A DNA stretch of 64,000 bases, taken from positions 248,001 through 312,000 of the forward strand of contig JAPQWV010000640.1 of NCBI GenBank assembly GCA_027422505.1, given 5' to 3'. This document shows positions 12,011 to 26,292 of this stretch, in pieces. A program made the position numbers and the translations under genes. Source of the DNA: Craterostigma plantagineum (Eukaryota; Streptophyta; Magnoliopsida; Lamiales; Linderniaceae). Under the pieces are notes generated by a model. The model searched no databases and had not been told where the DNA came from. It saw only the letters and a program-made list of their open reading frames with translations. How positions within the stretch are numbered: the first letter of the stretch is position 1; the number at the start of each line of letters is the position of its first letter.

Positions 12011-12356
12011 GTTATCTCTAGTGAAATCAATGATCGACGACGATGCCCTTGTGAAAGCGAATCAATTAAGATACTTACACATCATCAATAACCATCATGT
12101 TGCTGGATGCTCCATATCCTGAATAACCATAACTACAAAAAAGTCTTAAAACAACCATATCATGGATATTTTGTGTTTAATAAATTTGAATTTATGTCAT
12201 TTAAGATACATGATACATTGTTCAAAAATATTTAAACAAAAGTATTTCATATCCTGGATATTAATGTCTAATTTTTTTTTTTTTTTGCATTCATCATATT
12301 TCTGGCAGTATGGATTTAAAATCTTCGTATCACGAACCAATGCGAATTTATTTCAT

Positions 12357-12800
12357 ATTCCCCTCTTCCTCGCTCTGCCTGCCCAACGAAATTACCACAG
12401 CGGGCACGGCCGAGGGCACCGCCCTCTGAAGGGCATGCACCCTGTACTCAGCCACCACCTTGCGGCCCACTTTGGTCGAGTCCGAGCCACGTGTGACCAT
12501 GTTGACCTTGGTCAAGATTACCTGTTGATCGTTCATGGCCTCGTTGCAGCTGGCTAGGAGGTGCTCAGTGATGTATGTGCACATGTAGGTTTCGTTGGGT
12601 CCGTTCACAAGGATCTCGATCTCGACAATCGGGACCAACCCGTTCTCCTAGCATATTAATGCGTAGCGGGCCAGGCGATTTACGTCGCCGTTGATGGCGG
12701 CGAGTTGGGAGGCTCATTGGGCCCGACCTTGAAGACGACCCACAAGTTGGCGGAACGGGCACCGGCACCGAATTCGAGCCTTTCCTCGTCAACCACATGA
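12357..12800 (-). pseudogene. Aldolase fragment, copy E
   Basis: Same segment as the other copies, with an extra internal deletion. The EGSLLKL block between MNDQQVI and NMVTRGSDS is lost, so MNDQQVI runs into LTKVNMV. About 30 bp is also missing near 12797 relative to its neighbours. Confidence 0.82.
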
Positions 12801-13639
12801 TCGACGACGATGCCCTTGTGAAAGCGAATCAATTAAGATACTTACACATCATCATCAATAACCATCATGTTGCTGGCTGCTCCATATCCTGAATAACCAT
12901 AACTACAACAAAGTCATAAAACAACCATATCATGAATATTTTGTGTTTAATAAATTTGAATTTATGTCATATTTCTGTCATTTAAGATACATGATACATT
13001 GTTCAAAAATATTTAAACAAAAGTATCCAGGATATGAAAACGACCATATCCTGGATATTAATTAAGATAGTTACACATCATTATCTGATCAATAAAAATA
13101 GACTATTTTATCATACGTGTACTCCAAATAGCTTGAAAGATGTTAGAGAGAACCTTTCATTCTCAATAGAGTAATTAAGAAAATATTCATGATTCAGTGA
13201 TTGAGATAGAAAAGAGTCTGAATAACTTAAAATGAGTAACAAATGCTTTTAGCTTGTTGGTGGATGCTCTGTATCCTGAATAATCATAACTACAACAATG
13301 TCAGAAAACAACCATATCCTGATATTTTGTATTTATAAATTTGAATTTATGTCATTTTTCTGTCATTTAAGATACATGCTACATTGTTCAAAATTTTTAA
13401 TCAAAAATATCCAGGATATGAACACAACCATATCCTGGATATTAATGTCTAAATTTTTGAATTTATTTCATATTTCTGACAGTATGGATTCAGAATCTTC
13501 GTATTTCGAACCAATACAAATTTATTTCATATTTCGCATTTTCCTTACTCTACCCACCCAACGAAACTCAAGTGAAATAGAAAGAAATGGGTTTGAAAAG
13601 ATTAAAAGAACAAGAGGGACCGACACGATGAAGAAATTA

Positions 13640-13885
13640 TGCCCACTGCTCTCTCATGAAAATTCACGCTCGAAGAAGCCCCAAAAGAGCCCGAGATGAC
13701 GGATTTCGAAAGGGAAGTGGAAGATATATTTTCCGATTTCGATTGTTATTGGATGGATTCAAAATCTTCGTATTTCGGGCCCACGAGGTGGTATTGCGTG
13801 ACGAGGAAGGATTGGTGTGCAAGTACTGCAGTCATGTGGAGCTCGGGCCAAAAGAGATATTGCCTCCGTGGATGAGTATTTAAAA
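13640..13885 (+). pseudogene. CLASSY/SNF2-like gene fragment
   Basis: The plus-strand frame gives HEVVLRDEEGLVCKYCSH followed by VELGPKEILPPW. This resembles the region just before the SNF2 helicase core in plant CLASSY/DRD1 remodellers (HxxxLDEExGLxCxxCxxV…IKxxLPPF). An acidic stretch upstream (EMTDFEREVEDIFSDFD) in another frame fits the segment before it. Frames do not join, so it is a relic. The block aatcttcgtatttcg within it is shared with every unit of the tandem array and with 13490-13510 and 17130-17165. Confidence 0.5.
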
Positions 13886-14029
13886 CGTCGCGCTTAAAAG
13901 AAGTGCATTTTGTTTTAATATTTGCTTCATTTTCGCGCAATCTTAATTCTTACACATGTCAACATGTGAAAGCGAATTAAGATACTTATACATCATCATT
14001 TGATCAATAAAAATAGATTATTTTACCTT

Positions 14030-14180
14030 TCTTTTTCAGCTCGTAGAGAGTCTCCTCAAGGAGGATTACTCCGCTACGGTACTCCAAAGCACGGAGCAGT
14101 TAAACAATAACTCGTTTATCCTGACAAGAAGACCGAGTCCCGGCGTCGCCAGATATACGACATTTGCCTCGAGTTCGTCT
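14030..14180 (-). pseudogene. Aldolase upstream exon fragment, second copy
   Basis: Minus strand: DELEANVVYLATPGLGLL, then NELLFN, then after a frameshift ALEYRSGVILLEETLY. It is the same aldolase segment as at 9500-9670, and the same intron-like sequence follows it (13970-14035). Neither copy has an intact frame. With the exon relic at 14270-14360 it mirrors the left flank of the array. Confidence 0.72.
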
Positions 14181-15802
14181 AAAAATAAGATAAATACAAA
14201 TAAGAAATACGTACTTAATTTCAACTGAAGTACACCAACAAACTATGAATAAATATATGACTTACCTTTTGGTGGCTCTTTCCAAAATCTGTCGAGCAAC
14301 CATTTAAGGACAACCATCTCATCCGTGTTGACGTGTCGCTATAACTAAGAATCTTCTTACTAATTGAAACAGTTCTAATCTAGTTTTCATATCATTCTCA
14401 TTTTTCTGTAATTGGCCTCTCATATTACCAGTAGTTTTAATTCATTCCTCCAACACTTATCATATACTTCTTTTCAGTACATCTTATCATACACCATCTT
14501 GAAGTAACCGGTGTTAAGCAACATGTTCCAGTCCACTTGAAAGGTCTTTATACCTTCATGAGCCTTATATAATTAAAAAATATTGAATTATAAATTAATA
14601 ATAAATCAACTGAAAACAAATATGAAAAAAAATTACCCTTTCTTCTGTGTCAGTTTTCCTGCGAGGGTCTCTTTTAGCATCCTTTCCGATACAAGATCTA
14701 ATCCATATTCCAGTTGGCTGGTATTATTTGCCCATGGTGAGTATCCGACGAACAGGGACAGAGCTAGGAAATGGTACGACGGTAGGCAAAAAAATGAAAG
14801 GCGAACTAATAGTATAGAAACTTCTATCAGTGAGTTCATAAACCTTTAACATTTTAAAATATATTAGACGTACGTTTTTCATACCAAAGTGAATCATATA
14901 ATAAATAAATAATTACAAAAATAATATTTACAATCATTAAGTAACCATGATTAAATTAACATAATGTTAGTTGATTGGAATCAGAGGTAAATCTTGTGGT
15001 CATACGCCAACGCCATACATGGATGAAGGAAGAAATGTTTTACACTTTTCAAAATTAACAAAAAATGTCGAGTTTCAACTATGTATACATTATATATATA
15101 TATACATATATATTCTCTAGATAATAAATAGGCCGCACATTATCCGTAATATTGTAGCCAACAAAAAGGCAGTGTCGAGTGCCTTTAAATAAGCAATCAC
15201 GTTAACAAGAACAAATACACAGAAAAGTAAAATATATTTAATACACATACTGTTCATTGAATTTTGGACAATAGAGGACACAACTAGAGATGGGACATCA
15301 TAGTTAAATGGATTTAATACACATACCGTTCATTGATTCTGGGCAATAGAGGACACAATCAGAGATTGGACAACAACTATAGGGATAAGAATTTCTATAC
15401 GAAACCGAGATAGTTACCAATCAAAAAATTCTAAGGCATGGTGCCAATTAAGTCCCTTAGTCCTACACCTAATCCAGATGCCTAGTTGAGAAAGTTGCAT
15501 TTCGGAGCGCTGTTGAAGAATGCTTGAAATTGTAGTATGTAAAGAAAGAAAGGAGTTTATGAAAAGAAAGGAACATAGATAATGTAAAATTGTAGCTCAC
15601 CGTACCAACCTTTCCTTAATTGGCTTGCAATTTTGAAATAAGCTAGTATACATACACATATTCATGCGTGTTCAAGTGGCGTCTCGGCATAATTAAGAAC
15701 CTTCTTACCACTTGAATAAGTTCCAACGTAGTTTTCCTATCATTTCCGTGTTGCTTCAACTCTCATATAACCAGTGGTTTTGATTAGTTCATCCATAGCA
15801 GA
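14181..15802. other. Degenerate mosaic DNA, no intact gene
   Basis: This holds the second copy of the LDKFWKEL-type exon (14270-14360), and a minus-strand stretch at 14640-14740 reading QLEYGLDLVSERMLKETL that looks protein-derived but is unrecognised. A near-duplicated block is seen at 15237-15290 and 15310-15365 (atttaatacacatac, then caatagaggacacaa). No complete reading frame is supported. Confidence 0.55.
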
Positions 15803-16660
15803 CAGTACTGTCAATAGGCCGGGCCGGGGCGGGCTGGCCCGCCGCCCGCCAAAGCCCGCCATTTGGCGGTGCGGGGCGGGCTGGCCCGCCATTTGGCGGG
15901 CCTATATATTTGAGGACCGCCCCGCCCCGCCGGCGGGCCAGGCGGGCCATTTAAAAAAAAAGAACGGCATAACAATCATAAATCATCTAAAACCCAAACA
16001 AAGTCACTAAGCAAATCACACAAACAAATTCCAAATGGAACGAGCAAATCACACAAAAAGCATCAATGCGAGCTTCCGAAAGAAACCCATACGCGTTCAT
16101 TGAATTAAGGTTCTTCAACCAATCAATAAAAGTCGCGGCTGACTGTTGAAGATGAAGAAGCAGCAAATGGAAGTTCTCCGCGAGGTGGCCGAGGGAGTTC
16201 GCGTCGAGACGATGGAGCTGTTGGCTTCGTCGAAGTCGCTGAATGATGGATTGAGCGGAGGCGGGGGACTGATTTCTGGTGCGAGAGCTGTGCGAGTAAG
16301 AAAGGAGGGAATCGAGGTTCTAGGTTTGGGATGGAAGATGAATTGAAGAAGCTAAGGTCACGATTGGGAATTTTGTTTATTTCATTTGGGCTGGATTTTT
16401 TTTAGCAAATTCGGATGGACTTGACATATGGAATTAATTATTTTTGGACTGGGCTAAATATATTATAAGGGCTGGGCTAAATATATTACAAGGGCTGGCA
16501 GAACGGGCCAGCCCGCGGGCTAGCCCGCCCCGCCCCGCCTAACCCGTAGCCCGCGCGGGCTAGCCCGAGTTGGCGGGCCTTAAAAACAGCAGCCCAACCC
16601 GCCCCATAGGCAGGGCGGGGCCGGCCGGCCCGCGGGCCACGGGCCGAATTGACGGCTCTA
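15803..16660. mobile_element. Non-autonomous hAT element with 8-bp TSD
   Basis: An 858-bp insert is flanked by the perfect 8-bp duplication atagcaga (15795-15802 and 16661-16668). Its ends are imperfect terminal inverted repeats: CAGTACTGTCAATAGGCC on the left and TAGAGCCGTCAATTCGGCC on the right complement. Both are followed by long GC-rich subterminal arrays of GGCGGGCC/GGCCCGCC motifs that fold on each other. Eight-base duplications and YAG-type ends are the hAT superfamily signature. No transposase is present. A 66-codon frame (16146-16346) has no recognisable domain. The central part is less GC-rich and may be captured host DNA. Confidence 0.85.
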
Positions 16661-16668
16661 ATAGCAGA

Positions 16669-17661
16669 TAGTTAGTTGTGGTACCTCCTTACCACCATCG
16701 TGGAATAATTTAATGTTAAGAGTCATTTTTCATTCCACTTGAAAGATGCTAGAAATAACATCTCATTCTCAATAGAGTAATTAAGAAAAAATTCATGATT
16801 CGTGATTGAGATTGAAAAGAGTTTGAAGTTTGATTGACTTAAAATGAAAAACAAAATGCTCTCATCTTGTTGTGGATGCTCCATATGCTGATCGTAGCTA
16901 CAACAATGTCAGAAAATAATCATATCGTGGATATTTTGTGTTTAATAAATTTTGAGATGTCATATTTCTGTCATTTAAGATAGATGTTTTATTGGGACTT
17001 GACAAAGTACGTACATTTAGAGTGTAATGGTACTCCATATCTTGAATAATCATAGCTGTAATAATATATGAAAACAATCATATCCTGGATATTTTTGTTT
17101 AAATTTTTTTAATTTATTTAATATTTCTGGTAGTACTGATTCAAGATCTTCGTATTTCGGGCCAATATGAATTTAGTCCATATTTCGGGTCAGTTGGCGT
17201 TGCCCAGGACCCGTCCCATACTCGGTGGTTAAGTCATTTAAGACCTGTAACCTTTCAGTTACCTGAATAGTAAAAAATACTCGCCCCTTTGGCATTCCTA
17301 GGGGCTTTATTATCACGGTGAAGACATTGGGAAGGATAATGTTGGTTGTCCGATAGAGACTCTGGCGTTTGACGTGCACATGCTCGACACCATTTCCAAG
17401 AGGAGGAAATTTGTGTATATGGATCGTACTTTGGCTGGAAGGCGTTCTTCGTGGGGAATAATCATTCATTCACAGTGAAGGTGGACGAGTTAGACGACGA
17501 ACCGTTGCAGCCAACTCCATCTACTTCATCGATTCTGAAACTCAAGACGATCCGAGGCGTAGTAGATTTGGGGGGCAGGACAACGGCGTCTATAACTACG
17601 TAGACAACACTTCTCGTCGTGCTATTATCCATGCGAGAAAAAGACGCACGAGAGGATCAAA
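16669..17661. other. Mosaic DNA with unidentified coding relic
   Basis: 16669-17165 repeats the ABHD17 intron/exon-2 fragments and the aatcttcgtattt block. 17170-17660 has less AT-rich, coding-like composition, but neither strand holds a long open frame. The plus strand gives VDELDDEPLQPTPSTSS near 17480-17530; the minus strand gives IKPLGMPKGRVFFTIQ near 17320-17270. I do not recognise either, and the joins between frames suggest a decayed gene. Confidence 0.45.
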
Positions 17662-18388
17662 CTGACGCCTATGTGGTTCTCTCCTATTACCTAGCATAAT
17701 TGACAAAATATATAAGTCGATATTATTGAAAAAAAGAACTTATTATAGTTTTTTTCTTTCTTTTTGAGTTTTTCGATCAGAAGTACCGTACCACTAGCTT
17801 GTGAAATTGATTTGATTAATGGGTTGCTTGCTCTATATTCTTATATTTTTAGCTTACTTGAAATATATAATGAAGGATGTTAGGGTTAGATACAAAGTAG
17901 AATGGTACTCTCGCCACAATCTGTACATGAAATTTAGTGCGTTAAGTGGGAGGAAGCTCATTGGAAGATTCAGTTTGTCCTACTATATACATACCCAGCA
18001 CACGAGGACTATAGTCAGTATTTATTGCTGACATTTAAAATCAATAACCATATCTATATATTTATAATAGAAAAAGTAATATATTACAGGTTTTCCTAGT
18101 ATGTTGTGTTCAAGTTCACTAATCATTAGTGGTGCATGGACAAATGATGACATCGGCAAGTTTCTCAAGTCAAAATCAAACTAAGACTTTGGAGTCAATG
18201 CCAAATAAGGCAAGAAGTAACTATTTACGTACATACGAAAACAACCAAAAATGTGAAAAACTCATTAAAAAAATCATTTCTCGACCAAACTAATCATCAC
18301 GATAATTAGTAGACACAATAAAGAACATTCCCTCCTAAAATCACAAGACATACATAGGTTGGCACACTTCAATCAGAGGACTAAACGC

Positions 18389-18391
<3 letters not shown>
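17662..18391. other. Intergenic, nothing recognised
   Basis: AT-rich with no supported gene. Small parts resemble the 8.5-8.7 kb intergenic region (ttctcaagtcaaa, gtggtgcatgga), so even the gene-free DNA here was partly duplicated. Confidence 0.5.

Positions 18392-18463
<72 letters not shown>
18392..18463. repeat. (CT)n microsatellite
   Basis: About 36 uninterrupted CT units, ending four bases before a hAT-like terminal repeat. Arg-Glu reading frames across it are artefacts. Confidence 0.97.
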
Positions 18464-18467
<4 letters not shown>

Positions 18468-19420
18468 CAGTGTTTTAAAAAGCGTATAGCGAATAGCTTC
18501 GCGTTTAGTTCCGATGTTGCGTAACGTAAAAAACGTCGGGTATTGCGCAAGTATTTCCGACATGTTACTTTTAATGCCAATATATATTTATATATAATAA
18601 CAACCATTTCCACCTTAAATATATGTATAATTGAATTAGGTAATTAATATTTTCGACATACTTAAGAAATTATTTTAAAGTGTTTTAAGTTTATAGTGAA
18701 ATAAAAAACATACAATACAAATAAATACAATATATAAAGTTGGCGGGCTTCTTAATTTATAAATCATATAACCGGCCCAATTATTAAAATCCATTTGGCA
18801 TAAAGAACCCAAGTATTCCACTTTTCAGGTCATCTTCTTAGCGAAGCACCTCACGGTTCTGTTTAGGGATGGCAACGAGCCGGGTCTGGGTCAGGTTTGG
18901 TCGGACCCGGGACCCGGCCCATTTATTTTTAGTTGGACCCGTTACCCGCCCCGCTACAAACCCGCCCCGCCCAGAACACCGAATAAGCCGGGTCTGGCAG
19001 GTCTAACCCGCAAGACCCGGTTGTTTTTTTTTTATACTTTTTTTAAGTTTTAGTTTGATATAAATTATAATTTATATATTTATATTATTTATAAACATAT
19101 TTCTATTTATAAATATATAACTATGTTTATATATTAATAAATATATGTAAAAACATATTTATATAATATATATTTATATCTTTTTATATAAATTTATATT
19201 AAGATATAAATATTATATATATTTATATAAAATATCATTCGGGGGTCCGAGTTTGGACCCACCATGCCTAGTTCTGTTAGTGCGAAGGTCTGACCATGTA
19301 AAACAGGAAGTTGGTAAAAAAAAAAAATTTAAATAAAAATAAAAAATAAAACGCAAAATAAAACACACGCGTTTTGTAAAAAATAAACGCGATCAGGACA
19401 GGAAGCCTTTTTAAACACTG
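18468..19420. mobile_element. hAT-like element (host of a nested hAT)
   Basis: The left end CAGTGTTTTAAAAAGCG and the reverse complement of the right end (CAGTGTTTAAAAAGGC) form terminal inverted repeats, with GCG/CGC-rich subterminal sequence inside both ends. The flanking 8-mers are tctccatc and cttacatc, matching at 5 of 8 positions. This is either a decayed target duplication or none. Without the nested insert the element is about 540 bp. There is no transposase. Superfamily assignment rests on end sequence and is tentative. Confidence 0.65.
18864..19270. mobile_element. Nested non-autonomous hAT element with 8-bp TSD
   Basis: A 407-bp insert is flanked by the perfect 8-bp duplication gttctgtt (18856-18863 and 19271-19278). 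Ends TAGGGATGGCAACGAGCC and, on the complement, TAGGCATGGTGGGTCC form a short imperfect inverted repeat. The left half is rich in GGGTC/GACCC, the right in AT. It matches the TAGGGATGGCAA-type ends common in plant hAT derivatives and has no coding capacity. Confidence 0.85.
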
Positions 19421-19501
19421 CTTACATCTAATATTTGTACAACTAAACCTTGAAGAAGAACATCAGCTCATTGAACTTACGAAAAAGGAAGACCGAAGAC
19501 T

Positions 19502-21044
19502 TCATATTTTCCCGAATCTCAAGCATCTGTTGTGCCTAGAATCTGTAATGTCTGGTGCAGTAGTAGCAGCGTTATTGCGTGAGAGAGATAACTTCTCCAT
19601 GGCGTTTATGAATTTCCTCAGGTGCTTTATATACTCTGGGAAAGTTTCTAAGTTACAATGTCCGCCGCCTTGCACCCATAACGGATCGTACTTCTCCCTC
19701 GCAAGTTCCCATAGACGCTTCCCATGGGACCAATCCACTACATCATCATTTGTACCCTGAGATATAAATTTGCAAAGAAAAAAGATCCATTTTTTTCTCA
19801 TATATACACAGCAACTTCTTTCTCTTTCAAGTATTTGACCTTAAGAAAGGGAAACAGAGTAAGAAGAAGAAAGATATGTCTTACATGTATTACAAGCACA
19901 GGGCAGCTCACATGCCTTATCTTGTCTATGTTCTGAACATGAAGAAAAACAAAGAGAACATTTTTGTAATCAGTATACATCTTCCAACTATATCAGACTA
20001 ACCAGAGGAAGGAAGGAAGAAATTACCTTAAAAATGTCGAACCAAAACGTCATCTTAACGTTGTAAAGAACCCTTATGCCAGAAAGAATTGCGCTGTGAA
20101 GAACAACCGCTCTCAATCGAGGAAAACGAGAGGCGAGGTGTAACGTTGGGCCGCTCCCAACAGATTGTCCGTAGAGAATCACATCTTCTTGCTTGATTCC
20201 GTACTCGTTCTTCAGACAGTGGTACACAGCCTCAATGTCATAGTACGTGTTTAGCTCAGATGGCTGTAACAAAAGAGTATGAGCTTGAAAAGAGTTTGAA
20301 ATACTTGAAATGAGAAACAAAATGCTTCATGTCACCTTGCCCGTGGATGCTCCATATCCTGAATAATCATAGCTGCAATAATATTCAGAAAACATAGGAT
20401 GTTATAGAGAGTTCAAGAAATATTCAGAAATCCCATGCCAAGCCAAGACCTTTTTCAGGTGTTTCTCATACTGTAATAACCCACAATCCACATAAAGTAG
20501 TAGCTGAAAATCCTCAATTCTTATCAGGTTTAACCAACAGAAACAAAGGGAATCAAACCACAACTTTCATCTTCCTCTACTTATGTCTCTACCAAATTTC
20601 GCAAACCAAGAATAAGAAATATCCAACATATGTCTCATTTCTGTCCATCTCAAACAAATGAAAATAAAAATGGAAACCTAAATCTAAACACATAAGTTAT
20701 CAAAAACCAAAAGTAGAACCACTCAGTCAAAATACGACCAACCTCATGATGTTGACACGCAGATGAGCTCTGAGCTCAATGAAAAGCTCCTGCATCTGCC
20801 CTAAATCAGCTGCGTTTCCATGTGAATACAGCAACGTGAATCTCCCAGAAGGGTGCTTCCAAAAAGTAGCGACTATCTTATTACCACCTTTGGTATCAAG
20901 CAAACGGACGTCGGCATTCTTGTCGGCAGTTAACCCACTCATTACAATCCTATCATCAACCTCGTCTCTGTACACCTCGTACGTCGGTGGGTCGGGCGGA
21001 AAAAACGCGAACTTTGCAGCAACACCAGAAGTCACATTTCCCAT
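19502..21044 (-). CDS. ABHD17-like alpha/beta hydrolase
   Basis: A 292-residue serine hydrolase of the ABHD17/Bem46 group; animal ABHD17 proteins depalmitoylate membrane proteins. Exons (transcript order): 20743-21044, 20336-20372, 20027-20263, 19885-19932, 19502-19756; total 879 nt. The N-terminus MGNVTS fits the N-myristoylation consensus, implying membrane anchoring. The catalytic set is visible: oxyanion region SHGNAADLGQM, nucleophile elbow GQSVGSG, acid in HGTNDDVVDWSHG and base in GGGHCNLE. Exon 2 is a 37-nt micro-exon (YDYSGYGASTGK), and copies of it are scattered through the mosaic to its left. Plant paralogues usually have a longer Ser-rich tail; this one ends soon after the last helix. 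Confidence 0.92.
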
Positions 21045-22325
21045 TTAATTATTTTTTTTTTTCCTTCTTTTATTCCTCGGTACAATCTGACTAACCAGCC
21101 ATCGACGACGCAATTCTTAATATGGGTTTCGAAGATTCGGGCAGCTGACAAGGTGGGATACCCCGAATTTCGTCAAAAAGAATTGGAGCTGTGTTTCTTC
21201 TTCTTCTTTTGGTTTATATTCCCTGCTTTCTTTTCGCTGGGATTTTACAATTCTCCTTTTCTATTCTTTTCTGGGATTTCTCTCGATGTAGCTGAGGATG
21301 GAAACAGGGCCAGGGGTATTGGAAGATCCGATCGAAGAGGAGGATGAAGACGAAGCGATTTAAAACAGAGTTGGAAAGAATGAAAAAAATAGGAGTTAAA
21401 TTATTCTATTTGCGCCTTTTTCATTGGTTTTGTAGGTTGTAATAAAACGATGAATCGCGGCTTGTTCATCATCATCTGTTAATAGCCCCATCGTGGCAAT
21501 GACAAATTTGGCCTCATATTTGGTGGTTTTGGCAATGTCATATTTGGTGGTTAGTCATTCAATTTTTTTATTAAATTTTTCTGGGCTACATGTCATTGAA
21601 TTTTCTAGATGAAAAATACAATTGTAATGACAATGACTAGAGACGCATAGGATGGCCATACTTTTCAAAAATTTATTAAAAACTATATATTAATACCGAT
21701 CAACATGTAAGCAAGGAAAGGCTTGAGCAAGTTCGATGGATGAGTCGTCCAATTGAGAAATTTCTTCTTTTTTTTTTTGGTTTATTTCGCGGTGATGATC
21801 TCATAAACTGATTCTTATCGTTTGCAACGATTGTAATATTCGACGAATCATTAAAAGAAAAATGAATCTTTTTTAAGGGAGATTGGACGGCTAAGATTCG
21901 GTCAAAGGCTGCTATAGAAAGCATACTCAAGAAAAAGGCAACTTGGGAGAATTACAGAGTGGACCGTCTGAGAAGACTTGTCAGTGGTCAGACATTCTTT
22001 GTCATGCCAAAGAATCCAATTTTACAATATAAATACTGTTACCCATACTCACAAAAGAAAAACATAACTAGAAATGAAGTTATTAACAGTTATATAGTTT
22101 TCTCAATATAGATCTCTCATTAAAGAAAAAGAATATACAATGTTTTTTTGGTATTTTACCTTTACATATATCGTATTTAACTAGACTCTCATCAGCAACA
22201 GTTCAAATGGCTTTTGATTCAAAGTATACCACTTAAGAACCCCCTACAAATAAGAAATTTGTTTTACTATGATTTTTCATTTAGTCGACGTATAATGAAC
22301 ATAATAATATAATAGTCAAGTAACC
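21045..22325. other. Intergenic between hydrolase and adenylate kinase genes
   Basis: Contains the promoter and 5' leader of the hydrolase gene and the 3' side of the adenylate kinase gene. A short duplicated phrase (catatttggtggtt) occurs twice at 21511-21552. No gene is supported. Confidence 0.55.

Positions 22326-26292
<3,967 letters not shown>

Larger units (their letters stand above)
9882..13070. repeat. Tandem array of four ~0.83 kb mosaic units
   Basis: A landmark (tcctcgctctgcc) recurs at about 9882, 10711, 11552 and 12365, giving spacings of roughly 810-840 bp. Each unit holds, in plus order, a minus-strand aldolase exon fragment, intron-like DNA (gaatcaattaagatactta), a minus-strand ABHD17 exon-2-like fragment, AT-rich DNA with a hairpin (the left arm is lost in the third unit), and a short block (aatcttcgtat) shared with a CLASSY-like relic downstream. 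Neighbouring units look about 95% identical by eye, so the amplification is fairly recent. The last unit decays after 13060. Confidence 0.85.

Noticed and set aside
10592..12557. Repeated plus-strand frames (…[16 protein letters not shown]…)
   Set aside because: They are antisense to the aldolase relics and recur only because the unit is tandemly repeated.
16146..16346. 66-codon gene inside the hAT element
   Set aside because: Short, no recognised domain, and inside a non-autonomous element; possibly captured DNA but not supported as a gene.
18341..18613. Arg-Glu repeat protein
   Set aside because: Translation of the CT/GA microsatellite; the same applies to frames around 44840-45232.
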